Of a DNA stretch of 64,000 bases, positions 48,315 through 56,495 are shown in pieces. Source of the stretch: FEN-1073 sp963780865 (GTDB lineage Bacteria; Chloroflexota; Anaerolineae; Anaerolineales; RBG-16-64-43). The translations under genes and the position numbers were made by a program. The DNA lies in the NCBI GenBank assembly GCA_963780865.1, contig CAWADT010000020.1:49277-113276 (forward strand), given 5' to 3'. Below the pieces are notes generated by a model. That model made no database searches. It was not told the origin of the DNA and saw only the letters and a program-made list of their open reading frames with translations. Each line of letters opens with the position of its first letter. Within the stretch, counting starts at the first letter, position 1.

Positions 48315-50367
48315 TTATTGGGTGTAGTACAGGTCCATGAACGTCCGCAAAACCCGCGGATCGAAATATTCCCCGTCGAGCGAAATCAAATATTCCTTGA
48401 TCCGGGCGTCCGGCCACGCCGGCCGGTATGGCCGGTCGGAACGCAGGGCATCCCAAATGTCCACCACCGCAAAGATCCTGGCGGCGAGCGGGAATTTGTT
48501 CGCCCTTGAGGCGGCGCGGATAGCCATTGCCGTCCCAGCGTTCGTGGTGGCAATAAGGGATGTCGAGCGTCGGCCGCAGAAAGGCGATCGAGGAAAGCCA
48601 CTCGAAGGCGAAGGTCGGATGCTGGCGCATGATGTCGAGTTCTTCCTGGAGGAGCGGGCCGGGCTTAAGCAGGATGCTGTCGGGGATGGCCATCTTCCCA
48701 ATGTCGTGCAGCAGGCATCCCCGGCGGGTGTGAACCAGCTCCGCCTCCGGCATCCCCATCGCGCGCGCCAGGCGCAGCGTGTTTTCCGTGACGCGCTGCG
48801 TGTGGCCCTCGGTCTCGCGGTCCCGCAAGTCCAGCGCGCGGGACCAGCCTTCGATCGTGGCGTCGTAGGCCAGGGTAAGTTCGACGTTGGTGCGTTGAAG
48901 ATCCTCGAACAGCATCGCATTGTCGATGGCGATGGCGGCCTGTTCGGCCACGGTTTCGAGAAACGAAAGCCAGGCGGGGTCGGGTTCGAGCGTCGCGCGG
49001 TGAAATATTTCCAGCACGCCTTTAACCTGCCCCTTGGCCAGCAGGGGGGCGGCGATGTAGGTGGTGAAGCCCTCTTCGCCCAAGGCTTCGGCGCGCGATC
49101 GGATCCTCCTGCTGCGGGGTCCAATGCGGGAGCTGAAGCACCCGCCGTTGCATCGCCACGCGCCCCGCATTCCCGCGGTTAAGCGGGAGGGAGGCGTCTT
49201 TCTGGTGGCTGGAACGAAATCCCCGCCTGGCGCCGTATCGCAGTGTTTGGGAGGCGGAGTTGAGCAGCAGGATATCGGCGGCGTCGACATGCAGCTGGCC
49301 GTCAGCTCGTCGAGGATGACCATCAGTGTAACCCGCAAATCCAGGGAAGCGGTGATGGCGGCGTCGATCGTCCGCAGCGCGGCCAGCTTTTCCAATTGCT
49401 GCCGGATCTGGCGTTCGTTCTTCTTGCGGTTGGTGACGTCCCGCAGGACGAACAGGATGGCGTCCGCAGGGCCGCCGTCCCCGGGCAGGGGCGATGCAGA
49501 AAGCTCAGCGGTAATACTCACGGCATCGGCCCGCGCCAGATCGATTTCCTGCTTCTCGATCCGTCCCGTGCGGCGAAGCGTTTCGAGCGTTTGGTTCAAG
49601 AAGCGCGGCGGAAGCGGCGCAAAGAAATCCACCCATCGTTTCCATCCGATGCCTTCCGCGCCCAGCAGGTTTTGCGCCCGCGGGTTGGCCACCCGGATGC
49701 GCAGCTCGAGGTCGGTGACAATCACGGCGTCGGGGGAAGTGTCGGTCAGGGTGCGGTACAGGGCCTCGCTTTTCCGCAGCGCTTCCTCGGCGTCCGCCCG
49801 CGCCCGGCGGATGCTTCCCTCGCGGATCTCGCGTTCCACCGCGGGCAGCAGCCGGCCAAGCTGGTCTTTGCGCAGGTAGTCGCCCGCTCCCGCTTTCATG
49901 ATCGCCACCGCCTGGTCTTCGCCGATGCTGCCCGAGACCAGGATGAACGGCACATCCAGGCCGTGGCGCTTGATTTCGTTCAACGCCATCGGAGCGCTGA
50001 ACTTCGGCATGACATGGTCCGAGAGCACCACGTCCCAGGATTGCGTTTCGATCGCCCGGGACATTGCCTCGGGCGTGTCCACCCGAACGTATTGGACCGA
50101 ATATCCTCCGCGTTCCAGTTCCCGGGCCATGAGCAGTGCGTCGTCTTCCAGATCCTCCACGATCAGGACTCGCAACGGTTTTTCCTTGGGGAGCCGGATT
50201 TTCTCCGGCATTTTTTCCAATGTGTTTTCCCGGAACGATCGCGGCGAAAGCATGACCGGGGGGTCGGAGCGCGCAGGCGCGCGTCGGGAGCGGGCGGCGG
50301 GACGTGCGGAGGACCGTGGGAGCCGGCGGGAGGGTTTGGCTGTTTTCGATCCGACGGATTTTTTCAT
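48315..50367 (-). CDS. REC-PAS-GAF-HD-GYP cyclic-di-GMP phosphodiesterase (frameshifted)
   Basis: About 684 residues, start ATG 50367. A basic N-terminus (about 60 residues, Arg/Pro-rich) precedes the receiver (LRVLIVEDLEDDALLMAREL, Asp in VVLSDHVMPKFSA, Lys in DYLRKDQLG). PAS: TLTDTSPDAVIVTDLELRIR. GAF: TIDAAITASLDLRVTLMVIL ... APLLAKGQVKGVLEIFHR. The HD-GYP domain has LLHDIGKMAIPDSILLKPG and HHERWDGNGYPRRLKGEQ. Shifts near 49290 and about 49100 garble part of the GAF domain; one near 48497 hides the true end LAARIFAVVDIWDALRSDRP ... FMDLYYTQ. Paralogue of the 43272-47731 protein in its C-terminal half. Confidence 0.88.
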
Positions 50368-50436
50368 GATTGGTTTGCGGTGCAAGGATCGCGACAACCG
50401 AAGTGGATTGTACACCCAGTGGATCGGCGTTCTGCT

Positions 50437-51387
50437 TTAGGGAAAAATCACGTTATCGGGGGAAGCCAGCACGGCCAGGAGTCGTTCCTTCACGCCGGAC
50501 ACCATCTCGGGGAGGTTGGCGGGTTCGAAGTACTCCGTCCGCGAAATTTCAACCCCGTCCGGGCGGGGCGATCCTGAGGAGTGAGCACACTCGAACCAAG
50601 TGGCGATCGGGTAGAGCACATCCCCGCCGGGGAAAATTACCCGGTGTCCGCCAAACACGCCGCGGATCCGTGCCGGCTCCACTCGCAAACCAGTTTCCTC
50701 CTCCGTCTCGCGGATTAACGTTCCGGCCAGGCTTTCCCCGAGTTCCAGCAAACCGCCCGGCATGGACCATAAACCGGAATCCGTCCGGCGGACAAGGAGC
50801 ACACGGCCGTGCGGGTCGCGGATCAATGCGGTGGCGCCGGGCAGGATGAGCGGCGCGGTTCCAATCCGTCCGCGGAGCGCGGCCCAGGTTGAGGAAGGAG
50901 TGCCGGTAACCGGAGCGGGAAATTCCGGCGGGTCGAAAAACGGTTTGCCGGAATTCCGCTGCTCCAGGGCGAGTTGATACCAGGGAAGCGTTGGGGGAAA
51001 ATTTCCCAGGGGAAAGAACTCGAGCGCGGAGGTTTCTTCTCCGCCAGCGACGAGTGACCCGCCTTGGATCGAGCATTCGAAATAGAAGGTTATTTGCTGG
51101 ACACAATCGCCGTTGGGGTACAGAATCTCGTATCGGGGGCTGGACAGAACCGCCGTCAGACGGATCGGGCGCACCGCGAGCCCGGTTTCCTCCCGCGCTT
51201 CGCGCACGGCGCAATCCGCCGGACTTTCCTCAACCTCAAGCAATCCGCCGGGCAAGCCCCAAACGCCGAAATCCTTCCGACGCTGGAACAGAATCCGACC
51301 TTGTCCATCCGCGATCAAGACGGTGCTGTAGACCAGGGGAATCAATCCGTGGCCGACTTGACGACGCAATCCCTCGAGATATCCCAT
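50437..51387 (-). CDS. Protein with two tandem Nudix hydrolase domains
   Basis: 316 residues, intact. Two complete Nudix boxes (GX5EX7REUXEEXGU): GGLLEVEESPADCAVREARE-ETGL at about residue 47 and GGLLELGESLAGTLIRETEE-ETGL at about residue 215. Each domain is preceded by its own core strand (VYSTVLIADGQGRILFQRR; LILPGATALIRDPHGRVLL). Each half also has its own tail (ILYPNGDCVQQITFYFEC; VIFPGGDVLYPIATWFEC), so the protein arose by duplication of one full Nudix enzyme. Single Nudix proteins cleave nucleoside diphosphates linked to X; substrate unknown. Its start is 10 bp from the plus-strand promoter of the micro-ORF. Confidence 0.93.
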   Translation of the reverse strand: MGYLEGLRRQVGHGLIPLVYSTVLIADGQGRILFQRRKDFGVWGLPGGLLEVEESPADCAVREAREETGLAVRPIRLTAVLSSPRYEILYPNGDCVQQITFYFECSIQGGSLVAGGEETSALEFFPLGNFPPTLPWYQLALEQRNSGKPFFDPPEFPAPVTGTPSSTWAALRGRIGTAPLILPGATALIRDPHGRVLLVRRTDSGLWSMPGGLLELGESLAGTLIRETEEETGLRVEPARIRGVFGGHRVIFPGGDVLYPIATWFECAHSSGSPRPDGVEISRTEYFEPANLPEMVSGVKERLLAVLASPDNVIFP

Positions 51388-51396
51388 TAACGTCTC

Positions 51397-51426
51397 TTGA
51401 CAACCGGTTCAGCGATATGCGATACT
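51397..51426 (+). promoter_or_regulatory. Promoter of the micro-ORF unit
   Basis: Perfect -35 TTGACA (51397-51402), 18-bp spacer, -10 GATACT (51421-51426). It lies 54 bp before a strong ribosome site and points away from the Nudix gene. Confidence 0.55.
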
Positions 51427-51479
51427 CTACGAAAGCGTTAGTCCTCTTTTCCACGCTATTCCTTAGAAAGGAGGAGGTG

Positions 51480-51536
51480 ATGTCCGCGATGAGTATTTAT
51501 GGTAGTCCCCGCGCTGCGGCATCCCTCCTTTTCTGA
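51480..51536 (+). CDS. 18-residue micro-ORF with very strong ribosome site
   Basis: Codons from ATG 51480 encode MSAMSIYGSPRAAASLLF and end at TGA 51536. The ribosome site AAAGGAGGAGGTGA (51467-51480) is close to a full anti-16S match but runs right up to the ATG, so a second in-frame ATG (51489) could be the real start. The 3' half of the ORF overlaps the left arm of a 13-bp hairpin (51511-51523 / 51552-51564). No larger gene follows on this strand; pfkA converges from the other side. It may be a leader peptide, a small protein, or part of a regulatory RNA. Confidence 0.45.
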   Translation: MSAMSIYGSPRAAASLLF

Positions 51537-51593
51537 ACGTTCTGAAAAGCAGATGCCGCAGCGCAGCAAAGGCCGCCCTTCGGGACGGCCTTT
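51511..51593. terminator. Two consecutive hairpins between the micro-ORF and pfkA
   Basis: First hairpin: perfect 13-bp arms GCGCTGCGGCATC (51511-51523) / GATGCCGCAGCGC (51552-51564), with an inner TTTTC...GAAAA pairing around AACGTT. Second: AAAGGCCG (51568-51575) / CGGCCTTT (51586-51593) with a TTCG-type loop, usable as terminator in both directions. The second lies 5 bp past the pfkA stop. Confidence 0.7.
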
Positions 51594-51598
51594 GACGT

Positions 51599-52691
51599 TT
51601 AATCGCCGAAGCAGATCCCCAAGCCCCGCGCCGTTAGCATCCCGTCGCTGGAAAGATCGACCCGCTTTGGAACGGCCAACGCCTCTTCCAGCGGCAGATC
51701 GGTGATAGTGGAATTTTTGAGGGCGACCATCCGTCCGAACCCGCCTTGCGCGGCCAGGCGCACCGCCGCCGCGCCGTAGCGCGTCGCGAGCCAGCGGTCG
51801 AAGGGCGACGGGCCGCCGCCGCGTTGCACGTGGCCGAGCACCGTTACGCGCGTTTCGGTTTGGCAGCGTTCCCCGACGATCCGCCCGACCAGGGCTCCCA
51901 CGCCGCCCAGCCTCGCCACGCGGACTTCGTCGCCGGCGATGGAGTAGATCGGGTCCTCGCCTTTGGGGTGGGCGCCTTCCGACACGGCCAGGATGCTGAA
52001 CTTGCTGCCGCGCGAGGCGCGCTCGCTGACTTTGCGGCAGACGCTCTCGAACGAAAACGGGAGTTCCGGGAATCAGGATCACGTCCGCGCCGCCGGCCAC
52101 TCCGGCGTGCAGCGCGAGGAATCCCGCGTCGCGTCCCATCAGTTCCACCACCATGGCGCGGTGGTGGGATTCGGCCGTGGTGTGCAGTTTGTCGATCGCT
52201 TCCGTGGCGGTATTGAGCGCGGTGTCGAATCCGAAGGTGACCTCCGTTCCGCCGACGTCGTTATCGATCGTTTTGGGAACTCCCACCACCGGACAGCCCT
52301 TGGCTTCCAATTCAAGCGCGATGCGCAGCGTCCCGTCGCCGCCGACGACCAGGATCGCGTCGAGGTGAAGCGCGTTCAAGGATGCCACCACTTCGTCCGA
52401 CATATCCACGACGATTGTGCTGCCGTCTGGCTGGACTACTTTGCGGGCAAAAGGATTGCCGCGGCTGGCCGTTCCGAGGATGGTTCCGCCGCGGGGAAGA
52501 ATTCCGCGCACGTCGTCGGGGGTGAGCGGGTGGACTCCGCCCGGTTTCGATAGCCCGTCGAATCCGTCTTCGATCCCGACGACTTCGGCGCCGTACTCAA
52601 TGGCGGCTGTTTTTACCGCGGCCCGGATGACCGCATTCAACCCGGGCGCGTCTCCGCCGCCGGTGGTGATCCCGATCCTATGGATTGCCAT
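51599..52691 (-). CDS. pfkA: 6-phosphofructokinase (one frameshift)
   Basis: Phosphorylates fructose-6-phosphate in glycolysis. About 363 residues, start ATG 52691 (MAIHRIGITTGGGDAPGLNAVIR) behind AGGAG. It shows ILVVGGDGTLRIALEL, GVPKTIDNDVGGTEVTFGFDT with the catalytic Asp, and MVVELMGRDAGFLAL. A +1 near 52066 (GATTCCCGG) breaks it after DVILIP; the chain goes on ELPFSFESVCRKVSERA to the end GLGICFGD. Gly in GGDGT and Lys in PKTIDND fit the group III type, with Gly favouring ATP rather than PPi as donor (family knowledge; not proof). Single gene. Confidence 0.92.
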
Positions 52692-52972
52692 AAGCGCTCC
52701 TGTGTTTACGAATATTGATTCCCGGGCGGTTTCTCTTTCCATTCCCCCGTTCCGATCCGAAGCTCGGTGGAAATGGAATGAAAAACGCGCTTTCGGATTT
52801 TGGACCAGGGTGGTGGGCAGTTGGGATCCGAATGGTGGTCTTCATTTTAATACACTCCTTGAATTCGGATCGGGCCTCCGGCAATTACCCGGGAAAATAC
52901 CGGAAAGCGATGGGGTGGATGTAGTACACTTATCCGGTTACTAATCTATTCGACGATGCAGCGAGGTTTTCC

Positions 52973-54235
52973 TTGAACAAGCAGACAACCGAGAAACCGC
53001 AACCGCGCATTCCGCGGAACTTGATCGCCGTTTCCCTGGGGTCGTTTTTCACCGATATTTCGTCGGAGATGATCATTAATCTCCTTCCGCTTTTCCTGAC
53101 CAATGTGCTGGGCGCGCAGACGGCGGTGGTGGGTCTGATCGAAGGCGTGGCGGACAGCACCGCCAGCTTGACCCGCTTCGTCTCCGGATGGCTCTCCGAC
53201 AAGCTCGGCAAACGCAAGGGGTTGACCGTCTTCGGTTATTCGCTCTCCGCAGTTTCGAAACCGCTTTTCCTTTTGGCCAACACTTGGCCGCTCGTGCTGC
53301 TGCTGCGGTTTGCCGACCGGCTGGGAAAGGGGATCCGCACCGCGCCGCGCGATGCGCTCGTGGCGGATTCTGTGAGCGCCGAAAACCGCGGCTTCAGCTT
53401 TGGTTTGCATCGCGCGGCCGACACGGCGGGAGCGACCATCGGATTGGCGGTGGCCGCGGCGGCCACCTACGCGGCCGGCGCGACCGCGATGAAGCTGACC
53501 GCCGGCACTTTCCATAGCGTGGTGTGGCTGAGCATCGTGCCCGGGATTTTGGGCGTGGTAAGCCTGATGGTCCTCGCCCGCGAAGTGCCTGCCATCCGAA
53601 AACCGAACCCCGCCGAGGGCGCGGTTCCTCCGGCGGGAACAGCCGGCGCGGCCGCCCGGCGGCGATATAGCCCGCGGCTTGTGGGATTTTTTATCGTGGT
53701 GGCCCTTTTTACGCTCGGTAATTCCTCGGACGCGTTTTTGGTTTTGCGCGCGCAGAATCGCGGGCTGAGCGTGTTCGACGTGATGCTTGCCATCTTTGCC
53801 ATGAACGCGGTGTATACCCTTGTTTCCATCCCGGCGGGAAAGCGCTCGGATAAAATCGGCCGCGGGCGGGTGCTGGTCACCGGATGGTTAATTTACGGCC
53901 TGGTATATCTCGGGTTTGCGCTGACGGGCGCCGCCTGGCAAATCTGGGTTCTCTATGCGCTCTATGGGTTGTATTATGCGATGGTGGAAGGAACCGCGCG
54001 GGCGTACGTGGCCGACCTCTCTGATTCGGATAGCCGCGGCACGGCTTACGGCATTTACAACGCCGCAGTCGGGATCCTGGCGTTCCCGGCTTCCCTTATT
54101 GCGGGGATTCTATGGCAAGGGGTTTTCGGTTGGCGGGGGGTTGGGCCTTCTGCGCCGTTCTTTTTCGGATCGGCCATGGCGCTGGTGGCTGTGGTCCTCA
54201 CCGTTTTCTGGCTTCCGAAGTTGGCGAAGGAATAA
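52973..54235 (+). CDS. MFS transporter
   Basis: 420 residues from TTG 52973 (GAGG 6 bp upstream), 11-12 helices, intact. The MFS loop 2-3 signature is SGWLSDKLGKRKGLTVFGY, and a second copy in the C-half is IPAGKRSDKIGRGRVLV, so both halves are complete. RFADRLGKGIRTAPRDALVADS is the conserved region of the 'MFS_1' group that includes putative drug or metabolite exporters. The central loop is Pro/Ala-rich. No neighbour indicates the substrate. The 281 bp upstream, back to pfkA, show no gene and no convincing promoter. Confidence 0.9.
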   Translation: MNKQTTEKPQPRIPRNLIAVSLGSFFTDISSEMIINLLPLFLTNVLGAQTAVVGLIEGVADSTASLTRFVSGWLSDKLGKRKGLTVFGYSLSAVSKPLFLLANTWPLVLLLRFADRLGKGIRTAPRDALVADSVSAENRGFSFGLHRAADTAGATIGLAVAAAATYAAGATAMKLTAGTFHSVVWLSIVPGILGVVSLMVLAREVPAIRKPNPAEGAVPPAGTAGAAARRRYSPRLVGFFIVVALFTLGNSSDAFLVLRAQNRGLSVFDVMLAIFAMNAVYTLVSIPAGKRSDKIGRGRVLVTGWLIYGLVYLGFALTGAAWQIWVLYALYGLYYAMVEGTARAYVADLSDSDSRGTAYGIYNAAVGILAFPASLIAGILWQGVFGWRGVGPSAPFFFGSAMALVAVVLTVFWLPKLAKE

Positions 54236-54268
54236 TATTTATCTACCCATCGGTTCTTTCGTTCTTTT

Positions 54269-54542
54269 GCAGGGTGCTAAACAAAAGAGAGTGTCATTGC
54301 GTGCGATCACCTGCCCTCGTGCACTTCGGGGGAAGGGAGCGAAGCCCCGGCCTCGCCCCGGCAATTGCTTCTCATGCAAAGCAGGGGCCGGGGTGGGGCA
54401 ATCTCGTTTTTCGCGGAGAAAGACCGGATTGTTTCGCCGGTCCCGGTTGGTGTGGGCTGGGGTCGCTCCGCTCCCCCGGCCTCGCCCGGCGAAGCCGGGG
54501 CGGGGCTCGCAATGACAAATCCAGACTTCTTTAGCACCCTGC
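54269..54542. mobile_element. MITE-like element with perfect 13-bp terminal inverted repeats
   Basis: GCAGGGTGCTAAA (54269-54281) and TTTAGCACCCTGC (54530-54542) are perfect inverted copies 248 bp apart. A nested inverted pair TGTCATTGCG (54292-54301) / CGCAATGACA (54508-54517) lies inside. The interior is very GC-rich and itself palindromic (GCCCCGGCCTCGCCCCGGC). No open frame of note and no clear target-site duplication were found. Confidence 0.7.
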
Positions 54543-54595
54543 TATTATAATATCGTACAATCGCTTGAAAATTTTTATTGAGGAATCGTTTCGAG

Positions 54596-56443
54596 ATGAC
54601 AAGTCGAGGGACAATAAACACCCCATCCTTTCTGCGGCGGATCCTCTCCGTTTTGCAGAATGATAATTCATTGGCAGATAAGAAATCTGCGCTCCTTGCG
54701 ATCTTCGTCTTAAGCATCTGGTTGGCAGGAGTTGTCTTCACCGAAAGACACCACGAATTCTGGCGCGACGAGGTGCGGGCTTTGTCTTTGGCCCGCGCGG
54801 CCGATTCGCCTGTGGATCTCTATAATTTGGTTCAATACGATGGGCATCCTCTGGTTTGGTATGGCCTGCTTTATGCCGGAAAGATTGTCTGGAATTCTCC
54901 GATCTTATTACCTTTATTAAGCGTATCCGTCGGATTTGCCGCGGTTGCCGTCTTTCTTTTTTTTGCCCCGCTCCCGTTTTGGATGAAGGGTTTATTTATT
55001 TTTTCTTCGCTGCCTTTCTACGAATACTCCGTCATGGCCCGCAACTATGGAATCAGCATGTTGCTGTTGTTTCTCGCCGCGGTGTTATACCGATATCGGG
55101 AGAAATTCGATTTAGGACTGGCCTTTGTGCTTGCGCTGCTGGCCAATACCAATGCCCATTCCGTAATTTTTGTAGGCTTGATTGCGTCGCTCTGGTTGTG
55201 GCAGTTTGTCACGGACAGAAAACCGGCTGCCGTCCCGAAGCGATGGCTGTCTTTCGGACTATCGATGGGAGTGATTTTCGTTGGAATTGTCTTCTCGGTT
55301 ATTTGTACTCTGCCGAGGGAAAATACAATATTAACTCCCATCCGTCAATCATTAAACTTGCCGGGCTTTCTGGACGCCCTGAGGGAATCGGTTATCCACC
55401 CCGAGCAAACGTTCGATCGAATCATGCCGGTTTGGGTTCCGCCGTTGATCACCGCGGGCATTATTTTCCTCGCGATCCTGGGTTTATTGCGCCGCCCCGG
55501 TCTTTTCTTGATGGCCGTGCTCGCTGAGATCGCGCTGGGAATTTTCTTTTGGTTGGTCTATCCCGGCGACTATCAGCACCAAGGACTATACGTACTATTT
55601 CTTGTTTTTCTCTACTGGTTGTATCTGGATTTTCAGAAAAAAGATGCGCTATCGAACGCAAAACCCCTCATCTTCCGTCTCGGTTTGTATATCGCCCTGC
55701 TTGCCCTCCTGGTAGGGGGAATAGTCAAACTCCGGGACACGGCGTGGCTGGATATTCATATCGCCATGAGTTCCAGCAAATCATTCGGCGAATTCCTCAG
55801 CGGCCATTCGGCATATCAAAATGCCATCCTCTTGCCGGAACCGGATTATCTGATCGAATCGCTGCCGTATTATGCGGACAACGACATCTACTTGCCGCGG
55901 GAGCATCGCTTCGGAAATACGGTTTCCTGGACAACCCAATCGGACACGCAGCTTTCCTTGGGCGAATTATTGTCGACCGCGCTTGCCCTTCAGGATCGCT
56001 ACCAGCGTCCGGTGTTAATCGTTCTAGGTCACCTTAATCTCGATTTCTCGAAGCCCGGAAAAGTGGATTATTCGTATAACAAAATCTTCAGCTGGGGTTC
56101 TGAGGATGCGAAGCAATTCTTGGAATTGACGGAACTCGCAGCCGATTTTGAAGGCGCCTATACCGACGAAAATTATAAAATCTATTCCGTTAAAAGCGCG
56201 GCTGCCGATCTTGGATGGGAACACGAAGAAACAAGCTTGGGGACGCGACAAGGAAATCCACTTTGCCAGACGAGATGGCTGGATGGTCCTATAGACCTCC
56301 TAAATATTCCCTATAGCTCGGTGATAGCCACCCAACAAAACCGTGCCGTATGCGCCTTCGACGCTTCGCCCGGGGATTTTCCTGATTTCCTCAACGAGAT
56401 CACCGGCACGTCGTGGAGGAGGTTGCCGGCGAACTACTGGTAG
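54596..56443 (+). CDS. Polytopic membrane glycosyltransferase-like protein
   Basis: 615 residues from ATG 54596 (or 621 from TTG 54578, which contains the only Shine-Dalgarno-like GAGG). About 10-11 helices. After helix 1 comes RHHEFWRDEVRALSLARA, with the Asp-Glu pair of GT-C enzymes, then YDGHPLVWYGLLYAG, a known pattern of large GT39-like proteins. The C-terminal 230 residues are soluble (YYADNDIYLPREHRFGN, ...). Codon use is noticeably less GC-rich than in its neighbours, and a MITE-like element lies directly upstream, so acquisition by transfer is possible. Substrate unknown. Confidence 0.75.
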   Translation: MTSRGTINTPSFLRRILSVLQNDNSLADKKSALLAIFVLSIWLAGVVFTERHHEFWRDEVRALSLARAADSPVDLYNLVQYDGHPLVWYGLLYAGKIVWNSPILLPLLSVSVGFAAVAVFLFFAPLPFWMKGLFIFSSLPFYEYSVMARNYGISMLLLFLAAVLYRYREKFDLGLAFVLALLANTNAHSVIFVGLIASLWLWQFVTDRKPAAVPKRWLSFGLSMGVIFVGIVFSVICTLPRENTILTPIRQSLNLPGFLDALRESVIHPEQTFDRIMPVWVPPLITAGIIFLAILGLLRRPGLFLMAVLAEIALGIFFWLVYPGDYQHQGLYVLFLVFLYWLYLDFQKKDALSNAKPLIFRLGLYIALLALLVGGIVKLRDTAWLDIHIAMSSSKSFGEFLSGHSAYQNAILLPEPDYLIESLPYYADNDIYLPREHRFGNTVSWTTQSDTQLSLGELLSTALALQDRYQRPVLIVLGHLNLDFSKPGKVDYSYNKIFSWGSEDAKQFLELTELAADFEGAYTDENYKIYSVKSAAADLGWEHEETSLGTRQGNPLCQTRWLDGPIDLLNIPYSSVIATQQNRAVCAFDASPGDFPDFLNEITGTSWRRLPANYW

Positions 56444-56495
56444 AAGTATTCCAATCGTGTTATAACTAATCCGGTTAATTCATCCAGGGGGATGT

